Below are positions 33,539 to 40,931 of a DNA stretch of 48,190 bases, in pieces. Every line of letters begins with the position of its first letter. The stretch's first letter is position 1. The stretch lies in NCBI GenBank assembly GCA_027532555.1, contig JAPZTJ010000035.1, positions 1-48,190 on the forward strand. The letters are read 5' to 3'. The position numbers and the translations under genes are program-made. The stretch comes from Aquidulcibacter sp. GTDB taxonomy: Bacteria; Pseudomonadota; Alphaproteobacteria; Caulobacterales; Aquidulcibacteraceae. Under the pieces are notes generated by a model that had not been told where the DNA came from, made no database searches, and saw only the letters and a program-made list of their open reading frames with translations.

Positions 33539-33949
33539 TTATCGTGTGGTAAAGCGATGCACGGCCATGCCGGCCAACATGGCTAGGATGAAGGGCATGA
33601 CTTGAAGGGGAACTAGCCCTAGATTTGCCACCGCAGGGCCAGGGCATAAACCGCTGATCCCCCAGCCGACGCCAAACAATACCGCGCCAATGGCCAGTTT
33701 CGTATCCAGCTTAGTGGTGGCGGGTAGCTCGAATTGTACGTCCGCAAAAGGCTTGGCGAGCCGCTTTTGCCAAAGCCATGCGGCGGCCATTGGCAAAATG
33801 GCACCGCCCATCACAAAGGCCAGCGTCGGGTCCCACACACCAAGCAGATTCAGGAACCCCTGCACGCGCGCAGGGTCTGCCATGCCTGAAAATGCAAGAC
33901 CAGCGCCAAACAAAGCACCTGACAAAAGGGCAATCAGCGCGCGCGTCAT
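33539..33949 (-). CDS. YeeE/YedE-like membrane protein (DUF6691), second half-transporter
   Basis: A 136-aa membrane protein with four hydrophobic helices, [40 protein letters not shown] and the conserved GISGLCPGPAVANLG with a cysteine in the membrane. It pairs with the YeeE-type gene at 34175-34618 as in PmpA/PmpB-like two-part sulfur-compound transporters. ATG at 33949 overlaps the previous gene by four bases; the longer frame start at 34000 is rejected. Confidence 0.82.
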   Translation of the reverse strand: MTRALIALLSGALFGAGLAFSGMADPARVQGFLNLLGVWDPTLAFVMGGAILPMAAAWLWQKRLAKPFADVQFELPATTKLDTKLAIGAVLFGVGWGISGLCPGPAVANLGLVPLQVMPFILAMLAGMAVHRFTTR

Positions 33950-34152
33950 GGCTTGGCTCTCCCAAGTGTCGAAAGGCCAAAAGGCAGATATATCGGACAA
34001 GTTCCGATTAGACTTGTTATGAAGAACGCCACTGCGATAATCCCGAGGATAATTGCCAGCGGCCCGGCCAACAGACCTACCGCATAGGCACCTGCTATGG
34101 CCAATACCGCGATCATACGCAGAACGCGGTCGATGTTACCCATGTTTTTCAT
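33946..34152 (-). CDS. DUF2892 (YgaP-like) small membrane protein
   Basis: A 68-aa protein with the DUF2892 pattern: [20 protein letters not shown], a second hydrophobic segment and [13 protein letters not shown] with a conserved cysteine at the membrane face. In YgaP this helix pair follows a rhodanese domain and takes part in sulfur handling. AAGGAAA lies upstream of the ATG at 34152; a much longer reading frame from 34395 is non-coding upstream. It sits between the two halves of the YeeE-type transporter. Confidence 0.8.
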   Translation of the reverse strand: MKNMGNIDRVLRMIAVLAIAGAYAVGLLAGPLAIILGIIAVAFFITSLIGTCPIYLPFGLSTLGRAKP

Positions 34153-34174
34153 GGCATATTTCCTTTGTGTTGTT

Positions 34175-34618
34175 TCAACTGAGCAGGCCAAAAAGGCGAA
34201 GCGCAGCAACGGTCGCAAATCCACTACCCATGAAGATGAGCGTTGCAGTAATTGAACGCGGAGAGAGCCTTGAAAGGCCACAAACCCCATGGCCACTGGT
34301 GCAGCCAGACCCGAGGCGCGTGCCGTAGCCCACCAACAACCCGCCAATGACAAGCGGCCAGATCGATGGAGCAAATGTGGTGGGTATGCCGCCAACTAAC
34401 GCTGCGATCAAAAGGGCACCAAGTGGCAGGCCTACAACGAAGGCGATTGCTATGTCTTTTGGCGCACCGCTGTCAGCAATGCCGACAGCCCGTGCTGCAA
34501 GCCCGCTTACCCCGGCTATGCGGCCCAAACCCAAGAGCATAAGCGCGGCTGAGAGGCCAATGAGAAGTCCGCCGAGAAAGCCTTCTAAGGGCATGGCATG
34601 AGGAAAGGCGCTGATCAT
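34175..34618 (-). CDS. YeeE/YedE-family sulfur transporter, first half
   Basis: A 147-aa membrane protein with about four helices and the sulfur-transport signature [20 protein letters not shown], whose two cysteines are thought to ferry thiosulfate or sulfide through the membrane. Coupled to the dioxygenase gene by a four-base overlap (34615-34618). The Blh-YeeE-BigR association is known in plant-associated alphaproteobacteria and Xylella. Confidence 0.85.
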   Translation of the reverse strand: MISAFPHAMPLEGFLGGLLIGLSAALMLLGLGRIAGVSGLAARAVGIADSGAPKDIAIAFVVGLPLGALLIAALVGGIPTTFAPSIWPLVIGGLLVGYGTRLGSGCTSGHGVCGLSRLSPRSITATLIFMGSGFATVAALRLFGLLS

Positions 34619-35532
34619 ACCGCATTCACCGGAATCTTGAGATAGGTGACCCCATTGTCTTCAGGGGCTGGCATATGACCCGCACGCATATTCACCTGAA
34701 CAGATGGCAGGATAAGGCGCGGCATATCTAGCGTTGCATCACGCTTTTCGCGCATGGCCACAAAATCATCCTCAAGCACGCCATCGTGGAGATGGACATT
34801 GGCTTTGCGCTCAGCCTCAACCGTCGTTTCCCAGACAAATTCGCTGCGGCCTTCGGGGAGATAGTCATGACACATAAAGAGACGTGTCTCCGGAGGCAGC
34901 TCGAGCAAGCGACGGGCGGAGCGATACAAGGTGCGCGCATCGCCACCGGGGAAATCGCAACGTGCGGTCCCATAGTCAGGCATGAATAAGGTGTCGCCAA
35001 CAAATACGGCGTCGCCGATCACATAAGCGATGCAAGCGGGTGTATGTCCGGGGACATGCAGCACCGTGACGTCTAGGTTACCAATCTTGAAGTGATCGCC
35101 ATCTTTCCAAAGTTGGTCGAAGTCGGATCCATCACGCTGGAAATCACTGCCTGCATTAAAGAGTTTACCGAAGACGTTTTGAACCAAGGTAATGTGCTCG
35201 CCAATGGCGATTTTACCGCCAAGTCTGGTTTGCAAATAGGGCGCTGCCGATAAGTGATCGGCGTGGGCGTGCGTCTCTAACAGCCAGTCAACACTTAGGT
35301 CTTTCTCGGTAACATAAGCGATGATCGCATCCGCGGATGTCAGTGTGGTTCTTCCTGAGGCGGGCGCATAGTCAAGCACGCTATCAATGATCGCGGCCTT
35401 ACGGGTTTCACTGTCATAGACGACGTATGAGACCGTGTTGGTTGGGACATCGAAGAAGGCTTTAATCATGGGCACGCCACTCTGGGCCGCACCTACCTGA
35501 TTTTGGGCTTTTGCAAGAGCTAGATCGGTCAT
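34615..35532 (-). CDS. Persulfide dioxygenase, ETHE1/Blh-type metallo-beta-lactamase fold
   Basis: A 305-aa MBL-fold enzyme. THAHADHLSAAPYL gives the HxHxDH metal motif; HVPGHTPACIAYVIGD, GDTLFMPDYGTARCDFPGGD and MCHDYLPEG complete the ETHE1-type mononuclear iron site. Persulfide dioxygenases convert glutathione persulfide plus oxygen to sulfite. First gene of the ten-gene leftward operon and divergent from the Prx-BigR pair. GTGAGG precedes the ATG at 35532. The operator-like repeat at 35553-35574 lies in its promoter region. Confidence 0.9.
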   Translation of the reverse strand: MTDLALAKAQNQVGAAQSGVPMIKAFFDVPTNTVSYVVYDSETRKAAIIDSVLDYAPASGRTTLTSADAIIAYVTEKDLSVDWLLETHAHADHLSAAPYLQTRLGGKIAIGEHITLVQNVFGKLFNAGSDFQRDGSDFDQLWKDGDHFKIGNLDVTVLHVPGHTPACIAYVIGDAVFVGDTLFMPDYGTARCDFPGGDARTLYRSARRLLELPPETRLFMCHDYLPEGRSEFVWETTVEAERKANVHLHDGVLEDDFVAMREKRDATLDMPRLILPSVQVNMRAGHMPAPEDNGVTYLKIPVNAV

Positions 35533-35552
35533 AGGATTACCTCACTTATTAT

Positions 35553-35574
35553 CATTTACATAAACTGTGTAATG
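35553..35574. promoter_or_regulatory. Imperfect palindrome in the divergent sulfide promoter, likely BigR/SqrR operator
   Basis: CATTTACA and TGTGTAATG arms flank TAAAC in the 104-bp space between the two divergent transcription units. For the rightward gene, TTTACA (35555-35560) and TAAGTT (35578-35583) are 17 bp apart and could be -35 and -10, so a bound repressor would cover the promoter. BigR/SqrR repress such units until oxidised by persulfide. Confidence 0.5.
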
Positions 35575-35636
35575 CAGTAAGTTTGTTGCGTCAAGATGCG
35601 ACATACGCGAAAAGCGCGTTGGGAGTGTGATCGCCA

Positions 35637-36266
35637 ATGAATGAGTATGAAAAACCTGTTTCAGTGCGGCCTGTGAGGCTCGGTGATGCGGCACCAGATT
35701 TTGTCGCGCGCTCTACTATGGGGTCAGTGAGACTATCGGGCTACCGGGGTAAATGGGTGATTTTCTTCTCCCACCCCGCTGATTTCACGCCTGTTTGCAC
35801 CACGGAGTTCATCGGGCTTGCGCAGCACAAAGCTGCGTTTGAAAAGCTCGACTGTGCGCTTATAGGCCTGTCGGTTGACAGTCTTTATTCTCATTTCGCT
35901 TGGATACGAGCGATTGAGATCGAGTTTGGCGCGGCAATAGAATTTCCCCTCATTGAAGATCCGAGCATGGCTATTGGGCGTGCCTATGGCATGATTGATG
36001 AGGCAAGTTCTGACGCGATTGCGATGCGCTCGGCCTATTTTATCGACCCCAATGGCATAGTTAGGGCCATAACAAGTTATCCTTATAATGTTGGCCGTTC
36101 TGTGCCTGAAATGCTCAGGCTAGTGGAAGCCCTCAAGGCTGTCGACGACGGCCAAGGCTTCGCACCTGAGGGCTGGGTGCCAGGCCTACCTTTATTGGCA
36201 CCACCTTCGGACGGGAGCACACCCATTGACCAAGAAGCTGGCTGGTTTTGTCGGAGGCTGCCATGA
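35637..36266 (+). CDS. 1-Cys peroxiredoxin (Prx6 class), copy 2
   Basis: A 209-aa Prx6-type protein with VRLGDAAPDFVARSTMGSVR, FFSHPADFTPVCTTEFIGLA holding the peroxidatic cysteine, and a shortened, diverged C-terminus compared with copy 1 at 29489-30118. One further cysteine occurs close to the C-terminus (GWFCRRLP), which could act in resolution. GGGAGTG precedes the ATG. It is co-transcribed with the BigR-type regulator, whose start overlaps its stop, so it should be induced by the same persulfide signal. Confidence 0.88.
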   Translation: MNEYEKPVSVRPVRLGDAAPDFVARSTMGSVRLSGYRGKWVIFFSHPADFTPVCTTEFIGLAQHKAAFEKLDCALIGLSVDSLYSHFAWIRAIEIEFGAAIEFPLIEDPSMAIGRAYGMIDEASSDAIAMRSAYFIDPNGIVRAITSYPYNVGRSVPEMLRLVEALKAVDDGQGFAPEGWVPGLPLLAPPSDGSTPIDQEAGWFCRRLP

Positions 36267-36658
36267 GCGCACTTTTCGAGAATCGTGAGCTGGCCAATAG
36301 CGCGGCTGAAAAGCTTAAGGTCTATGCTCAGCCTCAACGCCTGATGATCTTAAGCTGTTTGCTGAGTGGGCAACGCAATGTCGCTGAAATTGGTGAGGCC
36401 ACCCGCATTGGACAGCCCGCCCTTAGTCAACAACTCGCAGAATTAAGGCGCGCAGATCTAGTGAGCACCCGTAAAGAGGCCAAGCTTGTTTGGTACACCC
36501 TTGCTGACGACAATATAGCTCAATGCGTTCGGACGATGGAAGCAATTTTCGGCGCAGGTGAGGCAGGTGAGATTGTCAGTACGCCACCGACTAAGCCAGA
36601 TGTTAAGCCGACATTGCAACGCGATGGAGTTGCAGCCTTTGCGCGAATTATTCAGTAG
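36263..36658 (+). CDS. ArsR-family persulfide-responsive repressor (BigR/SqrR-like)
   Basis: A 131-aa winged-helix repressor of the ArsR family: LMILSCLLSGQRNVAEIGEA and IGQPALSQQLAELRRADLV form the DNA-binding part. Cys32 and Cys88 occupy the places of the two cysteines that in BigR and SqrR form a disulfide or tetrasulfide bridge with persulfide, which releases DNA. ATG at 36263 overlaps the peroxiredoxin stop (ATGA), following CGGAGG. It most likely controls both its own unit and the divergent sulfide-oxidation operon. Confidence 0.88.
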   Translation: MSALFENRELANSAAEKLKVYAQPQRLMILSCLLSGQRNVAEIGEATRIGQPALSQQLAELRRADLVSTRKEAKLVWYTLADDNIAQCVRTMEAIFGAGEAGEIVSTPPTKPDVKPTLQRDGVAAFARIIQ

Positions 36659-36798
36659 AACTCTTATTGGCGTGAGTTGCTAGGCGTATTGACTCAGCGG
36701 GGACGCGTTGCCACCAATATCGGGTGCCAACTACCCAAACAGGTTCTGGTTGCAGCACTTAGGTTAAGGGCGCCCTCTGCCGGGGCAGGACGGTAATC

Positions 36799-37338
36799 AT
36801 GCAACTCACAAGGGGCTATTCAGGGCACCAGCAAGCGCTCATCGAACTCTTCGCCAAGACCTTTGAAGCTTCAGAGGGGCAAGAGGAAGGAGCGCGAATT
36901 GGCGATTTGGTTCACCATCTGCTTTTAGAAACTCCGCCTGAAGATATCCGCGTCTACTGCGCCGAGAATGAAAATTGTGTCATTGGGGCTGCGATCTTTA
37001 CCCGACTGACATATGCTTTCGACCCGCACATCGTTTTCCTCCTTTCACCGATGGCAGTATCACCTGAAAATCAAAAGATGGGCATTGGGCAAGCCTTACT
37101 TACTCATGCACTAGGGGCGCTTCGCGCCGAAGGTGTCCAAATTGCCATCACCTACGGCGATCCGAGCTATTACAAGCAAGTTGGTTTTATGCCGATCACA
37201 GAGGATCAAGCCCGTCCGCCTCAGCCGCTTAGCATGCCACACGGCTGGATAGGACAGGCGTTAAGCGAAGATAAGATGCCGCAGCTCCAAGGGCCATCAA
37301 GCTGCGTACCCGCTTTAAACCGAAGTGACATTTGGTAA
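36799..37338 (+). CDS. GNAT-family N-acetyltransferase (YhbS-like)
   Basis: A 179-aa acetyltransferase. The acetyl-CoA-binding motif A is clear (LSPMAVSPENQKMGIGQALL, with Q-x-x-G-I-G), followed by GVQIAITYGDPSYYKQVGF as in YhbS-type members. The acceptor substrate is unknown. It stands alone after the BigR gene with a 140-bp gap, so it need not belong to the sulfide regulon. Confidence 0.85.
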   Translation: MQLTRGYSGHQQALIELFAKTFEASEGQEEGARIGDLVHHLLLETPPEDIRVYCAENENCVIGAAIFTRLTYAFDPHIVFLLSPMAVSPENQKMGIGQALLTHALGALRAEGVQIAITYGDPSYYKQVGFMPITEDQARPPQPLSMPHGWIGQALSEDKMPQLQGPSSCVPALNRSDIW

Positions 37339-37787
37339 GTAGGCATCTGAAATCAAACTTCGAGGAATTTGCTTCTGCGTTTCCGAACCAGACCACTCAT
37401 GCGCCCGGTTTAAACTGGCTGCCAGCTACGGCAGTCGCTTCCACCCTCGGACAGGGCCAATCCGCGCTGATAGGTCCCGAGGCATCGGAGACGCGATCAA
37501 TTTGCGTCATCAGGACGGCCCAGCGTGTTGGTTCGATCAACGCGGAATAAAGTGCCCCATTGCCTTTAGGCGACAGCTTTCCCCGCCCACACACCTCAAA
37601 GCCGCCATTCCGCTTTCGGCCAAGTTCGGCCGAAATGCCGACCGTCTCCTATGCGCCAAGGGTTGCCATTTGGGGCAGGTTGGCGGTTGCTCGAAAGCGG
37701 ACATTCACTTACGCACGGATCGTAGCAACTGTCTTGACCGAGGTCATGCGGTTGCTACGGCTTAGAGCTCTGAACCTTTAAACATCT
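37339..37787. other. Intergenic region with a dispersed repeat
   Basis: No supportable gene; short ORFs here have no family features. It contains repeat C copy 3 and a TCGGCCAAG-TTCGGCCGA inverted repeat at about 37616-37634. Confidence 0.4.
37600..37710. repeat. Dispersed intergenic repeat C, copy 3 (diverged)
   Basis: Starts near CATTCCGCTTTCGGCCAAG and ends TTGCTCGAAAGCGGACATTC. The internal GCGCCAAGGGTTGCC segment matches copies at 20694 and 26770 in part. It is longer by an inserted palindromic stretch. Confidence 0.4.
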
Positions 37788-38300
37788 TTAGCGTAGCGCA
37801 TTCACGGGAAGTGCCGTCGCAGTATTGTCAATCCAATTCATGATGGCACTCAAGTGTTGTTCTGACGAATCCTTCAGAATCAAATGGGCAATGTCGGCAA
37901 GGCTGATCGCTTGGAGTGACGCACGGTAAGCTCTTTCAGCAAGTAAAAAGGCTGCCGCAATCGCACAAGGGGTTTTGCAATCCTCCGCTAGGGTCGCACA
38001 GGGACCATTCTGGCGGATTTCCGTACATTTAAATGCTGGCGCATTTCCTTCTATTGCAGCGCATATATCCCATAAATTTATGTCTAATGGTGCTTTTGCA
38101 AGGCGATAACCCCCTCCGGCACCTCGAGTTGACATAATTATCCCGGCGCGGCTGAGGGCTTGCAATTGTTTCGCCATATAGGCTGGCGGCACGCCGTGAT
38201 AGTGCGCCAGCGCCTCGGCACTTAAACCCCGTTTATCAGGGAGCGCAGCCATTAAGCTAACAGCATGAACAGCCCATTCTACACCTTTTGAAATCTGCAT
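37788..38300 (-). CDS. Rrf2-family transcriptional regulator
   Basis: A 170-aa Rrf2 regulator: MQISKGVEWAVHAVSLMAAL, then GVPPAYMAKQLQALSRAGII and TRGAGGGYRLAK form the winged helix. Four cysteines (92, 101, 108, 112) are in the region that binds a [2Fe-2S] or [4Fe-4S] cluster in IscR and NsrR, though the spacing is not exactly theirs. It should sense iron-sulfur status, nitric oxide or redox state. Divergent from the membrane protein at 38371 across a 70-bp promoter that holds two inverted repeats. Confidence 0.85.
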   Translation of the reverse strand: MQISKGVEWAVHAVSLMAALPDKRGLSAEALAHYHGVPPAYMAKQLQALSRAGIIMSTRGAGGGYRLAKAPLDINLWDICAAIEGNAPAFKCTEIRQNGPCATLAEDCKTPCAIAAAFLLAERAYRASLQAISLADIAHLILKDSSEQHLSAIMNWIDNTATALPVNALR

Positions 38301-38341
38301 GGATTGACAAATCCTTTAAATCGGATATTTTTTGTCCGATT
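38301..38341. promoter_or_regulatory. Inverted repeats in the divergent Rrf2 promoter
   Basis: AATCGGA (38319-38325) and TCCGATT (38335-38341) are perfect arms around a 9-nt T-rich centre. Next to it GGATTGACAAATCC (38301-38314) forms a shorter dyad that includes a possible -35 TTGACA, with TATTTT 16 bp further. This is the natural place for an Rrf2 dimer to control both genes. Confidence 0.55.
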
Positions 38342-38370
38342 AATTCTCGGCCTAATCGGGACCTCTTACC

Positions 38371-39012
38371 ATGAACTTTTTAAAGGTGATCCGGCAAGCC
38401 CATCGTCTGCTTGCAGTCGGATTAGGCGTTTTCATTTTGTTGCATTTGACGGTGCATCTAACCGCACTTGGCGGTCCGCAAATGCACAATCAATCGTTGA
38501 AAATAGTCCAGTGGATCTATCGAAATCCGATTGTGGAGCCACTGCTGGTTTTGGCGATTATTGGGCAGGCTGCCACTGGGCTAAAGATGCTGGTGCGTAA
38601 GTGGCAAATGCCTAACAAAGGCCTTTGGAGCTGGGCTCAGATTGTCAGCGGCTTAATGCTGGCATGGTTTATAATTCAGCATGCCTCCGCCGCCCTGATT
38701 AGCCGCCATGTTATCGGTCTAGATACAAACTTCTATTGGGTCGCCGGACCGCTTCAGAACGAGACCCTTCGGATTGTATTCTTGCCTTACTATTTTCTTT
38801 TGGCATTTGGAGTATTCCTCCACATTGGTGCCTTTGCTTACTTCAAAAACAAACGCGATCAAAAGATCGCCGTAGCAATTGTAGCCATAGGCGCTGTTGT
38901 ATCAACGACGATTGTCGCAACTTTTTCCGGGGTTTTCTTCCCGATTACCATTCCCCCGGAATACTCACGGGCTTACGATGCACTCGCGACGGGCAATTTG
39001 CCTGACCTATGA
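38371..39012 (+). CDS. Histidine-rich membrane protein, possible b-type cytochrome
   Basis: A 213-aa protein with about five transmembrane helices. Histidines lie in or at the ends of several helices (His11, His25, His29, His105, His114, His151), a pattern compatible with haem b ligation as in cytochrome-b subunits of succinate dehydrogenase/fumarate reductase-type anchors, but I do not recognise the family with certainty. It is divergent from, and probably controlled by, the Rrf2 regulator. A redox or nitric-oxide role is inference from that pairing. Confidence 0.6.
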   Translation: MNFLKVIRQAHRLLAVGLGVFILLHLTVHLTALGGPQMHNQSLKIVQWIYRNPIVEPLLVLAIIGQAATGLKMLVRKWQMPNKGLWSWAQIVSGLMLAWFIIQHASAALISRHVIGLDTNFYWVAGPLQNETLRIVFLPYYFLLAFGVFLHIGAFAYFKNKRDQKIAVAIVAIGAVVSTTIVATFSGVFFPITIPPEYSRAYDALATGNLPDL

Positions 39013-39097
39013 TTCAGGCCGCTCAATTGGCTTTGTGTCGTGGGAAGCGAAAGGCCTCGGTGAGGATATGGGAAAGCTGCCTTGCGTCACTCCCGCA

Positions 39098-39445
39098 TCA
39101 AATCAGTTCGCTTAAAGCATAATATACTGGAATCCCGCGCATTTTCGCTCGACGTATGTCCTCATCTGCTCCAGTGGATGCACCGGGCATACGCAACACA
39201 GCGTCGCAATGCTCGATGAGCCTATGCGCAACGGGATAGGCATATTTTTGATACAAATCGTCGCCGACCATCTTTGATCCGGCGCGGCGCATTAGTGGGA
39301 GTGCGACCCACTCTCCAATCATGGGTAAGTGACCAGCCTCAAACAAGGCCATTGCCGCATCTTCTAGTCGCTCAAGATTAGCTGCCATGAGCTCAGGATC
39401 ATCATTCGTGCCACTGCGATATGGGCCCGACACCAGAACTATCAT
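39098..39445 (-). CDS. DUF4406 / nucleoside 2-deoxyribosyltransferase-like protein
   Basis: A 115-aa protein beginning MIVLVSGPYRSGTNDD with the SGPYR loop of the nucleoside deoxyribosyltransferase fold, and ending with GASTGADEDIRRAKMRGIPV as in DUF4406 proteins. These may act on nucleotides or nucleotide sugars; no activity can be assigned. It is coupled to the upstream Nudix gene by a four-base overlap. Confidence 0.7.
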   Translation of the reverse strand: MIVLVSGPYRSGTNDDPELMAANLERLEDAAMALFEAGHLPMIGEWVALPLMRRAGSKMVGDDLYQKYAYPVAHRLIEHCDAVLRMPGASTGADEDIRRAKMRGIPVYYALSELI

Positions 39446-40041
39446 GATGGTCTCTCATCCGTTTTCAGTAGGTGTAATGCTAGGTATTGTAGCAAGATGA
39501 TCGTCTTTCCGTCCTGGATCTCGCCACTTGCGATCATCTCGAGCGCATGATCGATGGTCAGTTCCAGCACCTCAATATCTTCGCCCTCGGTCTCATTGCC
39601 GCCGCCGCCGCTCAAGCGCATCGTCGGATCATATTCAGCGACGAAAAAGTAGAGGCGTTCTGTCACTGAGCCGGGACTCATATAGCAGCTGAGGACTGGT
39701 CGGGTTGGGCCGAGCGTGAGGCCTAATTCTTCCTCGACCTCAGCACGAATACGATCTTCTGGAGCGGCATTATCGAGCAGTCCAGCCGCGGCCTCTATCA
39801 ATAAATCATCGCACCCGTTCACGTACGCGGGGTAGCGAAATTGCCGCGTCAGCAAGACCGTCCGGCGGGCTGGGTCATAAGGCAAGAGTACAGCGCCATT
39901 GCCGCGATCATAAGTTTCGCGGTTCATCGCCTGCCAAGTACCATCTGATCGACGCCAGTCAAAATGCGTCTTCTTCAAGACGTACCAGTCGTCTGAGAGA
40001 GTAGTAACACTGTGAATGCGGATACGATCTTTAAGTGACAT
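39442..40041 (-). CDS. Nudix hydrolase (NudK/ADP-sugar pyrophosphatase-like)
   Basis: A 199-aa Nudix enzyme resembling GDP-mannose pyrophosphatase NudK. The Nudix box is AAGLLDNAAPEDRIRAEVEE followed by ELGL: the metal-binding EVEEE glutamates are intact although the usual leading Glu and Arg are replaced by Ala. RNGAVLLPYDPARRTVLLTR and MSPGSVTERLYFFVAEYD are NudK-like. It hydrolyses a nucleoside diphosphate sugar or similar to monophosphates. Divergent from a DeoR regulator, which suggests sugar-phosphate-linked control. Confidence 0.83.
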   Translation of the reverse strand: MSLKDRIRIHSVTTLSDDWYVLKKTHFDWRRSDGTWQAMNRETYDRGNGAVLLPYDPARRTVLLTRQFRYPAYVNGCDDLLIEAAAGLLDNAAPEDRIRAEVEEELGLTLGPTRPVLSCYMSPGSVTERLYFFVAEYDPTMRLSGGGGNETEGEDIEVLELTIDHALEMIASGEIQDGKTIILLQYLALHLLKTDERPS

Positions 40042-40042
40042 T

Positions 40043-40069
40043 CACGCATATTCGTGCAATATCGTGCAG
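40043..40069. promoter_or_regulatory. CACG/CGTG repeats in the divergent Nudix-DeoR promoter
   Basis: CACG (40043-40046), CGTG (40053-40056) and CGTG (40063-40066) recur with 10-bp spacing in CACGCATATTCGTGCAATAT and the following CGTGCA. The 10-bp helical phase and the position beside the Nudix start make it a candidate DeoR site. Confidence 0.45.
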
Positions 40070-40097
40070 AGTCAAGATTTTTTGGGGTTAGTGGCAT

Positions 40098-40853
40098 ATG
40101 CTGACAGAGCAGCGAAAACGCTATCTTTTGGCACTTTTAGCTAAAGAAGGAAGGATAGTTGCCAAATCTGCTGCAAGTGATTTGGATCTTTCAGAGGATA
40201 CAATCCGTCGCGATCTGCGCGAGCTGGCAAGCGAAGGGAAGTTGCAACGGGTGCATGGCGGCGCGCTTCCAGCATCTCCGGCGGTGGGCGCTTTGTTGGC
40301 ACGTACACTTATTGTTCCATCGGAGAAGGAAACTATTGGCCGATGCGCTGCGGCGATGATCTTGCCAGGACAGCTTGTATTCATCGACGGAGGAACGACG
40401 GCGCTCCAATTGGCAAAGCATTTGGATCGTCAGTTGAAAGCAACGATCGTGACACACAGCCCTCAAGTGGCCACCGCGCTATCTGACCATGCGGTCGACG
40501 TTCATGTGATAGGTGGCCGCTTGTTCAAACATTCGATGGTTAGCGTTGGCGCAACGGCGTTGCTGGCCCTCAAAGATTTTCGCCCCGATGTCTTCTTCAT
40601 GGGCGTCACGGGGATTCATCCAGAAGCTGGCCTTACAACTGGTGACGCGGAGGAAGCTGTCATGAAACGAGCTATTGCTGAGGCCTCAGGGGAATTGGTT
40701 GTGATGGCCTCGTCCGAAAAACTGTTAGCAGCTTCGTCCTTTGTCATACTTGATGCAAATCGTGCGAACACGGTGCTGGTTCCCGATGACACCAAAGAGG
40801 CCACCGTACGTCAGTTTAGGTCGATGGGAATCGAGATTATCCACGCCCGATAA
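40098..40853 (+). CDS. DeoR/GlpR-family transcriptional regulator
   Basis: A 251-aa regulator, normal length. The N-terminal helix-turn-helix is typical (QRKRYLLALLAKEGRIVAKS, DLSEDTIRRDLRELASEGKL, RVHGGALP), and the C-terminal sugar-phosphate-binding DeoRC domain shows FIDGGTTALQLAKHL and GVTGIHPEAGLTTGDAEEAV. Such proteins repress sugar or nucleoside catabolic genes until a phosphorylated sugar binds. Divergent from the Nudix/DUF4406 genes, its probable targets. Confidence 0.9.
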   Translation: MLTEQRKRYLLALLAKEGRIVAKSAASDLDLSEDTIRRDLRELASEGKLQRVHGGALPASPAVGALLARTLIVPSEKETIGRCAAAMILPGQLVFIDGGTTALQLAKHLDRQLKATIVTHSPQVATALSDHAVDVHVIGGRLFKHSMVSVGATALLALKDFRPDVFFMGVTGIHPEAGLTTGDAEEAVMKRAIAEASGELVVMASSEKLLAASSFVILDANRANTVLVPDDTKEATVRQFRSMGIEIIHAR

Positions 40854-40897
40854 CGCTCGGTTGCCGTTTGGTGGACGCTATTTCATGGCAACGCTCC

Positions 40898-40925
40898 TTG
40901 ACTAGATCGTAATACACGATATATT
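40898..40925 (+). promoter_or_regulatory. MarR promoter with embedded palindrome
   Basis: TTGACT (40898-40903) and TATATT (40920-40925) are 16 bp apart. The spacer holds the palindrome ATCGTAATACACGAT (40906-40920). Transcription should begin about seven bases after the -10, which is at or next to the ATG at 40932, so a leaderless transcript is likely. The palindrome is the obvious autoregulatory site for the MarR protein. Confidence 0.6.
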
Positions 40926-40931
40926 CGTTTT

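Noticed and set aside
33946-34395. 149-aa version of the DUF2892 protein
   Set aside because: The upstream half overlaps the YeeE gene and has no family features; AAGGAAA marks the start at 34152.
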